A stretch of 40,022 nt of DNA. Source: Terriglobia bacterium. GTDB taxonomy: Bacteria; Acidobacteriota; Terriglobia; UBA7540. A model generated the notes under the pieces. The model was not told where the DNA came from and did no database searches. It saw nothing but the letters and a program-made list of their open reading frames with translations. Each line of letters starts with the position of its first letter. Position 1 is the stretch's first letter. Positions 1 to 7,938 of the stretch are shown in pieces. The stretch lies in assembly GCA_030041095.1 (NCBI GenBank), contig JASHON010000112.1, forward strand, positions 1-40,022, in the 5' to 3' direction. The translations under genes and the position numbers were made by a program.

Positions 1-1428
1 CTTTCCCGCTTTCCAGCGCTGGCGAAACGAGCGCCGCGCGAGCGCGGGGAAATCCCGGTGCAACGTCCAGCCGGAAATCGGAAAGAGTGGGACGTGCTGA
101 ATCCAGCCTTTCCTGGCGAAAAGGCGCTGAGTGAGGCGCAGGAGCCTGCCACCCCAAGCGTACGCTCGGGGCCTCTTCATCGCCCAAGCCCAACACCGGA
201 AGGACGCACGCTCGCCACGTGGAGCAGCGTTGCGGGCACCCGGGGCATTTTCCTCCTCAGCTCGGGTACGCAAATGGAGAAGAAGGTCCGGAATGTTGAT
301 CCGAACGGGACAAACCTCCCGGCACGCGCCACAGAGTGACGACGCGAAGGGTAGCTCGCGCGCGGCGCCAATCCCGTTGAATTCCGGAGTGATGAGCGCG
401 CCGATCGGGCCGCTATAGACCCAGCCGTAGGCGTGACCGCCGATCTTACGATAAACCGGACAGACGTTCAGGCACGCCCCGCACCGAATGCAATACAAGG
501 CCTCGCGCATCTTTTCGTCGGCAAGGGCAGTGGTACGACCGTTGTCAATCAGAATCACGTGCAGAGATTCCGGTCCGTCTTCGCCCGCTCGCCGAGGCCC
601 GGTTAACAACGAAGTATAAGCCGTCAGCTTCTGGCCCGTAGCAGAACGGGCCAAAAGCCTGAGAAAAACGGCGAGATCTTCGAAGCGCGGAATCATTTTT
701 TCAATTCCAACCAGGGCCACGTGCACGCGAGGTGAAGTGGTGCAAAGGCGGATGTTGCCCTCGTTTTCCACCAGGACGATCGTGCCCGTCTCGGCCACGG
801 CGAAATTGGCGCCGCTCAGTCCCATGCCAGCCCGGGCGAACGACTCCCGGAGAACCCTCCGCGCAATGGCCGTCAGACGCTCCGGATCTTCGGTCCGCTC
901 CGCCTGCAGGCCCTTTACGAACAAGTCGGAAACGTCGTAGCGAGTGAGATGAATGGCTGGAGCCACAATGTGCGCCGGGCGCTCGCCCGCCAACTGGATG
1001 ATCAGTTCGCCAAGGTCCGTCTCGATGGGGCGAATGCCCCGGGCTTCCAGGGCGTGATTCAATTCCACTTCCTCACCCACCATCGTCTTGGATTTCACGA
1101 AGTCCTTGACGCCTTCGCTCTTGGCGATTTCCCGCACGATGGCGCACACCTCAGACCCGTCGAGAGCCCAGTGCACCTTGCCTCCGCAGGCTTCGACACG
1201 GTCGGCAAACTCAGCAACATAGCGGTCGAGGTGCTCGATGGTATCCCGCTTGATGGCCCGGGCGCGATCGCGCAGAGCCTCCGAGCCGGCAAGGTCCGCG
1301 AGGGCCGTCTCGCGGTGCGTATAAAGGCGTAACGTGGACGAGCGGTAAGCTTCTTGCAAGCGAGCGTCGCCAAGCGTTTGCCTCGACCGCTCGTGAATGT
1401 GGCTGCTTTGAACGCCGAGATCGGGCAT
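1..1428 (-). CDS. lutB: LutB-like lactate utilisation iron-sulfur protein (3' end beyond window)
   Basis: The frame opens with ATG at 1428, sharing one base with the lutA stop (TAATG), and stays open for 476 codons to the window edge, so the C-terminus is missing. Residues up to about 300 form an LUD (LutB/LutC-type) domain. Two ferredoxin-like cysteine clusters follow: CIRCGACLNVCP (C313, C316, C319, C323) and CGACREVCP (C366, C369, C373). This is the layout of LutB/YkgF, the subunit that carries electrons in the LutABC L-lactate oxidation complex. The 1-nt overlap implies translational coupling with lutA. lutC would be expected just outside the window. The family call is firm; the substrate (L-lactate) is inferred from the family. 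Confidence 0.9.
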   Translation of the reverse strand, partial: MPDLGVQSSHIHERSRQTLGDARLQEAYRSSTLRLYTHRETALADLAGSEALRDRARAIKRDTIEHLDRYVAEFADRVEACGGKVHWALDGSEVCAIVREIAKSEGVKDFVKSKTMVGEEVELNHALEARGIRPIETDLGELIIQLAGERPAHIVAPAIHLTRYDVSDLFVKGLQAERTEDPERLTAIARRVLRESFARAGMGLSGANFAVAETGTIVLVENEGNIRLCTTSPRVHVALVGIEKMIPRFEDLAVFLRLLARSATGQKLTAYTSLLTGPRRAGEDGPESLHVILIDNGRTTALADEKMREALYCIRCGACLNVCPVYRKIGGHAYGWVYSGPIGALITPEFNGIGAARELPFASSLCGACREVCPVRINIPDLLLHLRTRAEEENAPGARNAAPRGERASFRCWAWAMKRPRAYAWGGRLLRLTQRLFARKGWIQHVPLFPISGWTLHRDFPALARRSFRQRWKAGK

Positions 1429-2168
1429 TATGACTCTTCTGCGGCCAGCAATTGCGCCAAGTGAAGGGTTTTGAGCGGCAGGCCTTTGCGATGAATCAGG
1501 CCCGCCAGGTGCATCAGGCAGCCGGAATCGCAGGCTACCAGGTATTCCGCTCCCGCTTGCGCGGCGGCGTTGAGTTTGTCCTCGCCCATGGCGGCAGAAA
1601 CTTCAGGAAACTTAACCGAAAACGTTCCCCCGAACCCGCAGCAAAGCTGGTGATCGTCCATTTCCACAAGCTCAAGACCATGGACGGCCCGGATGAGCTT
1701 CCGGGGTTCGTCCGCCACTCCCAATTCCCGCAAAAGGTGACACGAATCATGATAAGCAACGCGATGGTGAAACGACGCGCCCACGTTTTCAATTCCTAAA
1801 ATCTTAACAAGGAACTCCGAAAACTCATACAGCCGCCGGGCGAGCCGCGTGGCGCGATCGCAACGGGCAGGATCGTTTGCGAATAACTCCGGATAAAACA
1901 CTCGAATCATCGTCGAGCAGGAGCCTGCAAGGGAGACTACATAGTCCGAACCGGAAAAAACGTCGAGCATGTACTCCGCGACCTCCCGTGCCTGCTCGCG
2001 GTAGCCGCTGTTGAATGCCGGCTGCCCGCAACAGGTTTGCCGGGGATCGAACGCGACCTCCACGCCAAGGCGGCGAAGCACCCGAACCGCGCACTCTGCG
2101 GCGTCTGGAAAAAACTGGTCAGCCAGGCAGGTGACAAATAGTTGGACTCGGAGAGCTTCTTTAGGCAC
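1428..2168 (-). CDS. lutA: LutA-like (Fe-S)-binding CCG-domain protein of lactate oxidation
   Basis: This 246-residue protein carries two cysteine-rich CCG (DUF224-type) modules. The first contains TCCGQP and a C-S-T motif near residue 83 (AGSCST). The second contains YHDSCHLLRELG, LCCGFGG and DSGCLMHL. Length and motif order match LutA/YkgE, which works with LutB and LutC to oxidise L-lactate to pyruvate in the cytoplasm. The start is GTG at 2168, preceded by GGTGA; the family has no N-terminal extension, so this short start fits. It is the first gene of the operon, about 70 nt below a well-formed promoter. Related CCG proteins occur in glycolate oxidase and heterodisulfide reductase complexes, but the adjacent LUD-domain LutB makes LutA much the likeliest. 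Confidence 0.9.
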   Translation of the reverse strand: MPKEALRVQLFVTCLADQFFPDAAECAVRVLRRLGVEVAFDPRQTCCGQPAFNSGYREQAREVAEYMLDVFSGSDYVVSLAGSCSTMIRVFYPELFANDPARCDRATRLARRLYEFSEFLVKILGIENVGASFHHRVAYHDSCHLLRELGVADEPRKLIRAVHGLELVEMDDHQLCCGFGGTFSVKFPEVSAAMGEDKLNAAAQAGAEYLVACDSGCLMHLAGLIHRKGLPLKTLHLAQLLAAEES

Positions 2169-2243
2169 GCATCACCGCCGATGGCGCTGAACTGATTGGA
2201 AAACCGCAGGCAGGACCAGCTATCTCATTCCAGCCCATAGCGT

Positions 2244-2272
2244 AATCTAGGTCCCGAAAGCCTGGGTGTCAA
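2244..2272 (-). promoter_or_regulatory. Sigma70-type promoter of lutAB
   Basis: On the minus strand TTGACA (2272-2267) is followed by a 17-bp spacer and TAGATT (2249-2244). The predicted transcript starts near 2237, about 70 nt before the lutA GTG. Both boxes and the spacing are close to consensus. Confidence 0.65.
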
Positions 2273-2308
2273 GGCCGGAAACTCATGTTGGAGCACAAGT
2301 CAGCCGAT

Positions 2309-2638
2309 TTAATTGAGGGGCTCATCGAAGCTTAAAGCGCAGAGGAAGGAGGAATTGGAAGGCGATACCCTGACAACTCGAGCCTGGAAAATCCTGGAAA
2401 TCTGCGAGGGCTCAGACAGCTTTGGCATGGGAGCGGAAGGAATCTCCAAGGTGAGCGACGAAGATGGAGCAAGGTAGCGCCGCATGGCAACCAGGGCGCC
2501 GCCAGCACTGATGTTGAGCGTTGCCGTGAACTCCAGGAACTCCTTGCCCTGCTCGTCAAACCCCCTCGCAAATACGGGAACTGCGATCGGGACGCGTTGA
2601 GAGACCCGACGCTCTTTTATTCGTCTGCTGCGAACCAC
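2309..2638 (-). CDS. Small PilZ-domain protein (putative c-di-GMP receptor)
   Basis: The C-terminal part has PilZ hallmarks: an arginine-rich RRVSQR motif near the start, and a later NISAGGALV segment corresponding to the (D/N)xSxxG motif. Together these bind cyclic di-GMP in PilZ proteins. The frame is open back to an ATG at 2812 (167 residues), but that start has no Shine-Dalgarno sequence and the extra residues match nothing known. GTG at 2638 has AGGAG five bases upstream and gives a 109-residue single-domain PilZ protein, so I prefer it. The protein has no output domain, so it would act by binding a partner. It stands alone, between lutA and a divergently transcribed two-component pair. 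The N-terminus is the main uncertainty. Confidence 0.72.
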   Translation of the reverse strand: MVRSRRIKERRVSQRVPIAVPVFARGFDEQGKEFLEFTATLNISAGGALVAMRRYLAPSSSLTLEIPSAPMPKLSEPSQISRIFQARVVRVSPSNSSFLCALSFDEPLN

Positions 2639-2999
2639 AAAGGCTCCTGGCGCTGCCGCTTCTCGCAAGTGGAATTTGGCCCCCAAGTACCAACGTTGAC
2701 AGTGATACCCCGCAACGTCTATACTGGCACGCAAAGGACCAAACATGGAACTGAGCATGTTGGAGGGTTCTGGCCTAACCGTCATTCCTATTCGCAAGTT
2801 ACATTTACGCATTAATTATTCGATTAACAGAAGTACCGCATTTGCCCGAGACCGTGTGCAAATCTTTTCTCTTCAAGGGAACGGGATTTCCACTTCGCTG
2901 GTGGTTTTGGGTTAAACCTAAGTGACGCGGATCGAGCGAAGCAAGCGGGGGCCGAGGTCAAGTGCGTATGGGCGCGAAGCGGTAGTGTCTGGGGACGGC

Positions 3000-3917
3000 A
3001 TGCCAAAGATGCACGGAGAAGCTGAGTCTGCCGCCATAAGCACGGCGGAGGAAGGTTTTGCTGCGAAGCCTGCCCTTGCGGGCGAAATGGGAGAACTGGA
3101 GGAGTCTCCTGCAGGCTACATGGAGCTCCTCGAGACTTTCCAGAAGCTAAAGGAGGAGAACCGCAGGCGATCGGTGGCGCTGGGCAGTGCGGCGCATCAG
3201 CTCAAGACCCCTCTGGCAATCATTTCCGGCTACATTGATCTGCTTCTGACGAAAAAACCGGGCAAACTTAACGAGCGGCAACAGCAGATTCTTAAGGAAT
3301 CGCAGATCAATTGCTCCCGGCTGCGGCAGTATGTTGAAGATTTCCTTAGCTATAGCGCGCTCGAAACCGGGATGCACGTCTTGAACCCGTTGATGGGCAA
3401 TCTGAACGAATGCCTTTCGGAGCTCCATAGCTATTGGCTTCCGTCGTTCCAAAAAAAAGGAGTCGCCCTTTATCTGCCCAGCCAGAAGCAGCTCCCGCTT
3501 TTTCCGTTCGATTATGATAAGGTGCAGCACGTGGTTTCCAACCTCCTCGAGAACGCTCTCAAATTCACCCCGTCCGGCGGCACGGTTTGGCTGACGGCGG
3601 AGACGTACATGTGGGAGCGGCGGAGCCGGCGGGATGTGGTTACAGGAAATGAGCGAAGGAAGCAGGCTGATGCCTCACCCAACGCAGTCAGAGTGACCGT
3701 AGCGGATACGGGGATCGGAATTGCGCCGGAATATCACCAGGAGATTTTTGACGACTTCGTGAAGTTGCCCCAGGAAGGAGATCCCGTGGGAGGAACGGGG
3801 CTGGGGTTGGCCATTGCGCGTCGCCTCGTTTTGGCGCACAACGGCAAAATCTGGGTGGAGAGCGAAACGGGCAGAGGAAGCACGTTTTCCTTTCTCTTAC
3901 CGCTCAAAACGATGTAG
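3000..3917 (+). CDS. Soluble sensor histidine kinase
   Basis: Numbering from ATG 3000 (305 residues), a short unrecognised N-terminus with a helical stretch precedes a HisKA domain with the phosphoacceptor in HQLKTPLAII (H66). A HATPase_c domain follows: N box around N185 (NLLENALKF), G1 box DTGIGI (about 236-241), a FDDF segment, and G2 box GGTGLGLA (about 264-271). No membrane segment or recognisable sensor domain is present, so it is probably cytoplasmic. GTG 2922 would add 26 residues but lacks an SD sequence. The downstream sigma54 activator begins 27 nt later and is the presumed phosphotransfer partner. The input signal cannot be told from the sequence. Confidence 0.9.
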   Translation: MPKMHGEAESAAISTAEEGFAAKPALAGEMGELEESPAGYMELLETFQKLKEENRRRSVALGSAAHQLKTPLAIISGYIDLLLTKKPGKLNERQQQILKESQINCSRLRQYVEDFLSYSALETGMHVLNPLMGNLNECLSELHSYWLPSFQKKGVALYLPSQKQLPLFPFDYDKVQHVVSNLLENALKFTPSGGTVWLTAETYMWERRSRRDVVTGNERRKQADASPNAVRVTVADTGIGIAPEYHQEIFDDFVKLPQEGDPVGGTGLGLAIARRLVLAHNGKIWVESETGRGSTFSFLLPLKTM

Positions 3918-3944
3918 CCCACGACCGGGCGCAGGAGCTAGACC

Positions 3945-5342
3945 TTGAGTCATTCGGCAGGAAACATTCTGGTGGTGGACGATGAGCCCAGCATGCTGCG
4001 CTATCTGCAGACTCTGCTGGAGGTGGACTCGTACGAAGTGACAACGGCCCGCAGCGGGGTGGAAGCGCTGCAGCGGGTTCGCACCGGCCACAAGCCTGAC
4101 CTTGTTCTCCTGGATCTATTAATGCCGGAGTTGGACGGGCTGCAGACGCTCGAGCAACTTCGGCAGGCCAAGCCGGGACTGAAAGTGGTGATGCTCTCTT
4201 GCGTGACGGACACACGGAAGGTGGCTCAAGCGATCAAACTGGGCGCCCAGGACTACTTGACCAAGCCGTTTGACAAGGCGGAGTTGGATGCCGTTCTTAG
4301 CCATTGTCTCTGCGACCGTACGGCGACGGCCGGAAACGGTGACGAAGCCGGCCATGTTGAAGAGCTGAGCGATGACCAGTACTTCGTCGCGGCCAGTCCC
4401 GCCATGCGCAAGATCCGCGAGCAGGTGGTGCAGTTGGCTGCGGTGGATGTGCCCGTGCTGATGCTCGGGGAAAGCGGTACGGGGAAGGAAGTGGTGGCGC
4501 GGCTCATTCATAAGCTTTCGCCACGAGCCCACCGCACCTGGCTTAAGGTCAACTGCGCAGCGCTTCCCGCTGACCTGCTCGAGAGCGAGCTGTTCGGATA
4601 CGAGCCGGGTGCGTTCACGGGAGCCACGCGGTCCAAGCCGGGGAAGTTCGAGTTGTGCGATAAGGGAACCATCCTGCTTGACGAAATCGGCGAAATGCCG
4701 CCCACGCTGCAGGCGAAGCTGCTCCACGTCCTTCAGGACCAGCAATTCTCGCGCCTGGGCAGCCGCAGCTTTGTGAAGGTTGACGTGCGCATCCTCGCGG
4801 CGACGAACATCAACATTCCCGAAGCGATTGAATCCAGGAAATTCCGCGAGGACCTCTATTATCGTTTGAACGCCTTCACCATCCACGTGCCCGCTTTGCG
4901 CGAGCGTAAGCAGGAAATTCCACTGCTGCTGCGCCATTTCATGGGCGTCTATTCAGCCCGCTATGGCCGGACGCCGCTTTCCGTTTCACCGGCGCTCGTT
5001 CAGGCCTGCACGGCCTATCGCTGGCCTGGAAATCTTCGCGAGCTGGAAAACTTCGTCAAGCGATACCTGATCCTCGGCGACGAAGCGCTCATCCTGAGCG
5101 AGCTCGAGGCCAACAGCGCTTCTCATGCAGCGCCGGAGGAGCCGGCCGCAGGCGCTCCGCGAGACGGCACGCCTGACCTGAAGTCTCTGGTTCGCAATCT
5201 CAAAGGCGAAGCGGAGCGCGAAGCGATTTCCCGGGCCCTTCAGCAAACCAAATGGAACCGGAAAGAAGCCGCCCGGCTCTTGAACATCAGCTACAAAGCC
5301 CTCCTGTATAAAATCCAGCGCTACAGGCTCGACCGCGTTTAA
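3945..5342 (+). CDS. NtrC-family sigma54-dependent response regulator
   Basis: This 465-residue protein has three parts. The receiver domain (about 7-120) has the acidic pair D12-D13, phosphoacceptor D57 and K107. The sigma54 AAA+ domain has Walker A GESGTGKE (about 175-182), GAFTGA (222-227, the loop that contacts sigma54) and Walker B ILLDEIG. A C-terminal Fis-type helix-turn-helix ends in NISYKALLYKIQRYRL. All key residues are present, so it should be an active transcription activator for RpoN promoters. The start is TTG at 3945, decided by AGGAG seven bases upstream; no ATG lies near the family's usual N-terminus. It pairs with the preceding kinase. No sigma54 promoter in this window was identified as its target. 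Confidence 0.93.
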   Translation: MSHSAGNILVVDDEPSMLRYLQTLLEVDSYEVTTARSGVEALQRVRTGHKPDLVLLDLLMPELDGLQTLEQLRQAKPGLKVVMLSCVTDTRKVAQAIKLGAQDYLTKPFDKAELDAVLSHCLCDRTATAGNGDEAGHVEELSDDQYFVAASPAMRKIREQVVQLAAVDVPVLMLGESGTGKEVVARLIHKLSPRAHRTWLKVNCAALPADLLESELFGYEPGAFTGATRSKPGKFELCDKGTILLDEIGEMPPTLQAKLLHVLQDQQFSRLGSRSFVKVDVRILAATNINIPEAIESRKFREDLYYRLNAFTIHVPALRERKQEIPLLLRHFMGVYSARYGRTPLSVSPALVQACTAYRWPGNLRELENFVKRYLILGDEALILSELEANSASHAAPEEPAAGAPRDGTPDLKSLVRNLKGEAEREAISRALQQTKWNRKEAARLLNISYKALLYKIQRYRLDRV

Positions 5343-5379
5343 CAAATCCCTCGATCGCGTTTGCTACACTGAAAGCACC

Positions 5380-7878
5380 ATGCGTGAGTTTCCCTCGCCT
5401 GAAGAGATTCTTCGTGTATTCGAACGGCGGCCGGAAAAATCATTTCGCCTGCGCGAGATTGTAGAAGCGTTGGGCTTGCGAAGCAGCCAGGCGCGCCAGT
5501 TGCGGTCCGCGCTTCGCGAGCTGGCGAAGCGGCGGCAAATCATCGACTTCAGGAAGAACCACTTTGCCTGGGCCGGCCGGGCGCGGCCAGGAAAAGAGGT
5601 GGCCGCAATTCCGGTTCCGCGAACGCACGCAAACTTCGTCGCCGGCCGGCTGATGGGCCATCGTGACGGCTTTGGATTCGTCGTGCCGGATAATCTCCCA
5701 GGCTCTCGTGGAGAAGATATCTTCATTCCGCCCGGCGCCATGAAAGACGCGATGCACGGCGACCGCGTGGAAGTGCAAACCTTTCGCGCTCAAAGGCGCG
5801 GCTCGACGGCGCCTCGCTCGGGTTGGGAGGGAGCGGTGGTGCGCGTGCTCGAGCGGGCGCAGAAGACGGTGGTGGGAGAATTCCACCACGGCCCTCATTA
5901 TAACTACGTGACGCCGTTCGATGAGAGGATCCGGCGCGAGATTGTGATTCCGCGCGGCCAGGATCGCCCGTCACAAAACCGCCGGCATCGGCAGTTCGGT
6001 GGGGAGTCCGAACAACACGCGCGCAGGAGCGCCTCCGACGCCGGTCGGGAGCTCGAAGGAGTGATCGTTGACGTGGAAATCATGCGGTTTCCTACGGCTA
6101 CATCCCTCGCTCAGGGCCGCGTGGTCGAAATCCTGGGACGCCGCGAAGAGTTCGGCGTGGATGTAGAAATCATCATCCGCAAGTTTCACCTGCCTCATCG
6201 CTTCGCCGGCGATGTGCTCGCGGAAGCAGACGATGCTCGCCAGGTCGTCTCACCCGCAGAAATTGAAGGGCGTGCGGATTTCCGCGCGCTTCCGATCGTC
6301 ACCATCGACGGCGAAACGGCCAAAGACTTCGACGACGCGGTCTACGTGGAACCTGCTTCGAAAGGCCACTGGCGGCTTCAAGTCCACATTGCGGATGTGG
6401 CGCATTATGTTCGTCCCGGCTCCGCCATCGACCGCGAGGCGCGATTGCGCGGAACTTCAGTCTATTTTCCCGACCGCGCCGTTCCGATGCTTCCACTCGA
6501 GCTTTCCAACGGGATTTGCAGTTTGAATCCGCACGTGGACCGGTTGGTGATGTCCGTGCTCATGGAGCTGAATGATCGTGGTGAATGCATCGAATGTCGG
6601 CTCGTTCCGGGTGTGATTCGCAGCGCCGAACGAATGACTTACACCGCCGTTCATGCCGTTCTAACCGGAGAGGAAGCTGCATGCCGCCGCTATTCGCATC
6701 ACGTTCGCCTTTTTAAGTTGATGGAGGAATTGGCGGGCGTTTTGCGAGCCCGGCGCGAAGCGCGCGGCTCGATTGATTTCGATCTGCCGGAACCGGAAAT
6801 CGAATTTGACGCGCTCGGTCAAATGATTGGTATTTCCCGGTCGGAACGCAACGTGGCGCATCGCATCATCGAGGAGTTTATGCTGGCGGCCAATGAAGCT
6901 GTAGCCTCTTTCCTGGACCGGAAGGATGTCCCGTTTCTTTACCGAATCCACGAAAAACCGGATCCCAAGAAGGTCCTCGAATTCGAGGAGATTGCTTCCA
7001 CCTTCGGATATTCGCTGGGCGTGGAGCGGCCTACCGTGCGGCGCGTTCGCCTGCACGAGCGGCCTGGGGAGAAAAATCCGCGCTTCCAGAATTTGCTGGA
7101 AGCTCAAGACCTTAAAATTACGTCACAGCACTATCAACGCCTGACGCAGCGAATCGCTGGGAAGCCCGAAGAGCGCATCCTTTCTTACCTGATGCTGCGA
7201 TCGCTGAAACAGGCGCGGTATGCGGAGGAAAATGAAGGCCACTTCGCGCTGGCCTCATCCAATTACACTCACTTCACTTCTCCGATCCGCCGTTATCCTG
7301 ACCTCGTGGTACATCGGGCGCTGAAGGCGGCGTTGCGCAGCGAGAGCGAGGGCATCGTATTCCAACCGGGTCACGCCCTCCTGAAGGAAAGTGGCACGGA
7401 ATGGGCCGGCGCGTCGGCTGAGGGGCGTCGAGCGCGCGATGGGCATGCCCAAGCGATTTCGAGCGAGGATGGGCTTGCCGGCGCCGTGCTGTCTAAACGA
7501 GAGGAGCTTCGCGCGCTTGCCCTCGAAACCTCCGAAGCCGAGCGCCGCGCGGCTGAGGCTGAACGTGAGTTGATGGATTGGAAGAAGGTGGAGTTCATGG
7601 CGGGCCGGATCGGTGACGAGTTCGCCGCGCTGATCATCAGCTTAACGCGGCACGGCTTTTTTGTTGAGCTGATGGATCTATTTGTGGAAGGCTTCGTCCC
7701 CATCGATGGGTTGGCCGATCCGGGATGGATTTACCGGGAACGGCTCCGCGCCTGGGTGAACCGGGATTCAAAAGAGGCGCTCCACCTCGGCGACCGCATT
7801 GTCGTCCGCCTCGACCGCATCGATCGCTCCGGCAACAAGCTGATTTTTGGCCGTGCCGAAAGGCGAGCGCGAGCGTAG
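5380..7878 (+). CDS. rnr: Ribonuclease R (RNB-family 3'-5' exoribonuclease)
   Basis: This 832-residue protein degrades structured RNA processively from the 3' end. An N-terminal winged helix (about 7-65) is followed by cold-shock/OB domains, the RNB catalytic domain and a C-terminal S1 domain (about 735-825). The metal-binding core TIDGETAKDFDDA starts at residue 308, with D310, D316, D318 and D319. The conserved ASSNYTHFTSPIRRYPDL segment lies near residues 626-643. Two oddities are visible: a polar stretch in the OB region (about 195-225) and a low-complexity charged insertion of roughly 50 residues (about 655-710) between the RNB core and the conserved DWKKVEFM segment. It starts 37 nt after the response regulator and may be co-transcribed with it. 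Family assignment is secure. Confidence 0.95.
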   Translation: MREFPSPEEILRVFERRPEKSFRLREIVEALGLRSSQARQLRSALRELAKRRQIIDFRKNHFAWAGRARPGKEVAAIPVPRTHANFVAGRLMGHRDGFGFVVPDNLPGSRGEDIFIPPGAMKDAMHGDRVEVQTFRAQRRGSTAPRSGWEGAVVRVLERAQKTVVGEFHHGPHYNYVTPFDERIRREIVIPRGQDRPSQNRRHRQFGGESEQHARRSASDAGRELEGVIVDVEIMRFPTATSLAQGRVVEILGRREEFGVDVEIIIRKFHLPHRFAGDVLAEADDARQVVSPAEIEGRADFRALPIVTIDGETAKDFDDAVYVEPASKGHWRLQVHIADVAHYVRPGSAIDREARLRGTSVYFPDRAVPMLPLELSNGICSLNPHVDRLVMSVLMELNDRGECIECRLVPGVIRSAERMTYTAVHAVLTGEEAACRRYSHHVRLFKLMEELAGVLRARREARGSIDFDLPEPEIEFDALGQMIGISRSERNVAHRIIEEFMLAANEAVASFLDRKDVPFLYRIHEKPDPKKVLEFEEIASTFGYSLGVERPTVRRVRLHERPGEKNPRFQNLLEAQDLKITSQHYQRLTQRIAGKPEERILSYLMLRSLKQARYAEENEGHFALASSNYTHFTSPIRRYPDLVVHRALKAALRSESEGIVFQPGHALLKESGTEWAGASAEGRRARDGHAQAISSEDGLAGAVLSKREELRALALETSEAERRAAEAERELMDWKKVEFMAGRIGDEFAALIISLTRHGFFVELMDLFVEGFVPIDGLADPGWIYRERLRAWVNRDSKEALHLGDRIVVRLDRIDRSGNKLIFGRAERRARA

Positions 7879-7938
7879 CAATAGGCTGCGAACTTTGCCC
7901 CAGGCTCTACCCCTGGCCCTCAACCACGGGCTGCCGCC

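Noticed and set aside
949-1332. 127-codon plus-strand open frame, and other plus-strand frames at 58-950
   Set aside because: They lie antisense to lutB, whose protein has clear iron-sulfur motifs; the plus frames match nothing.
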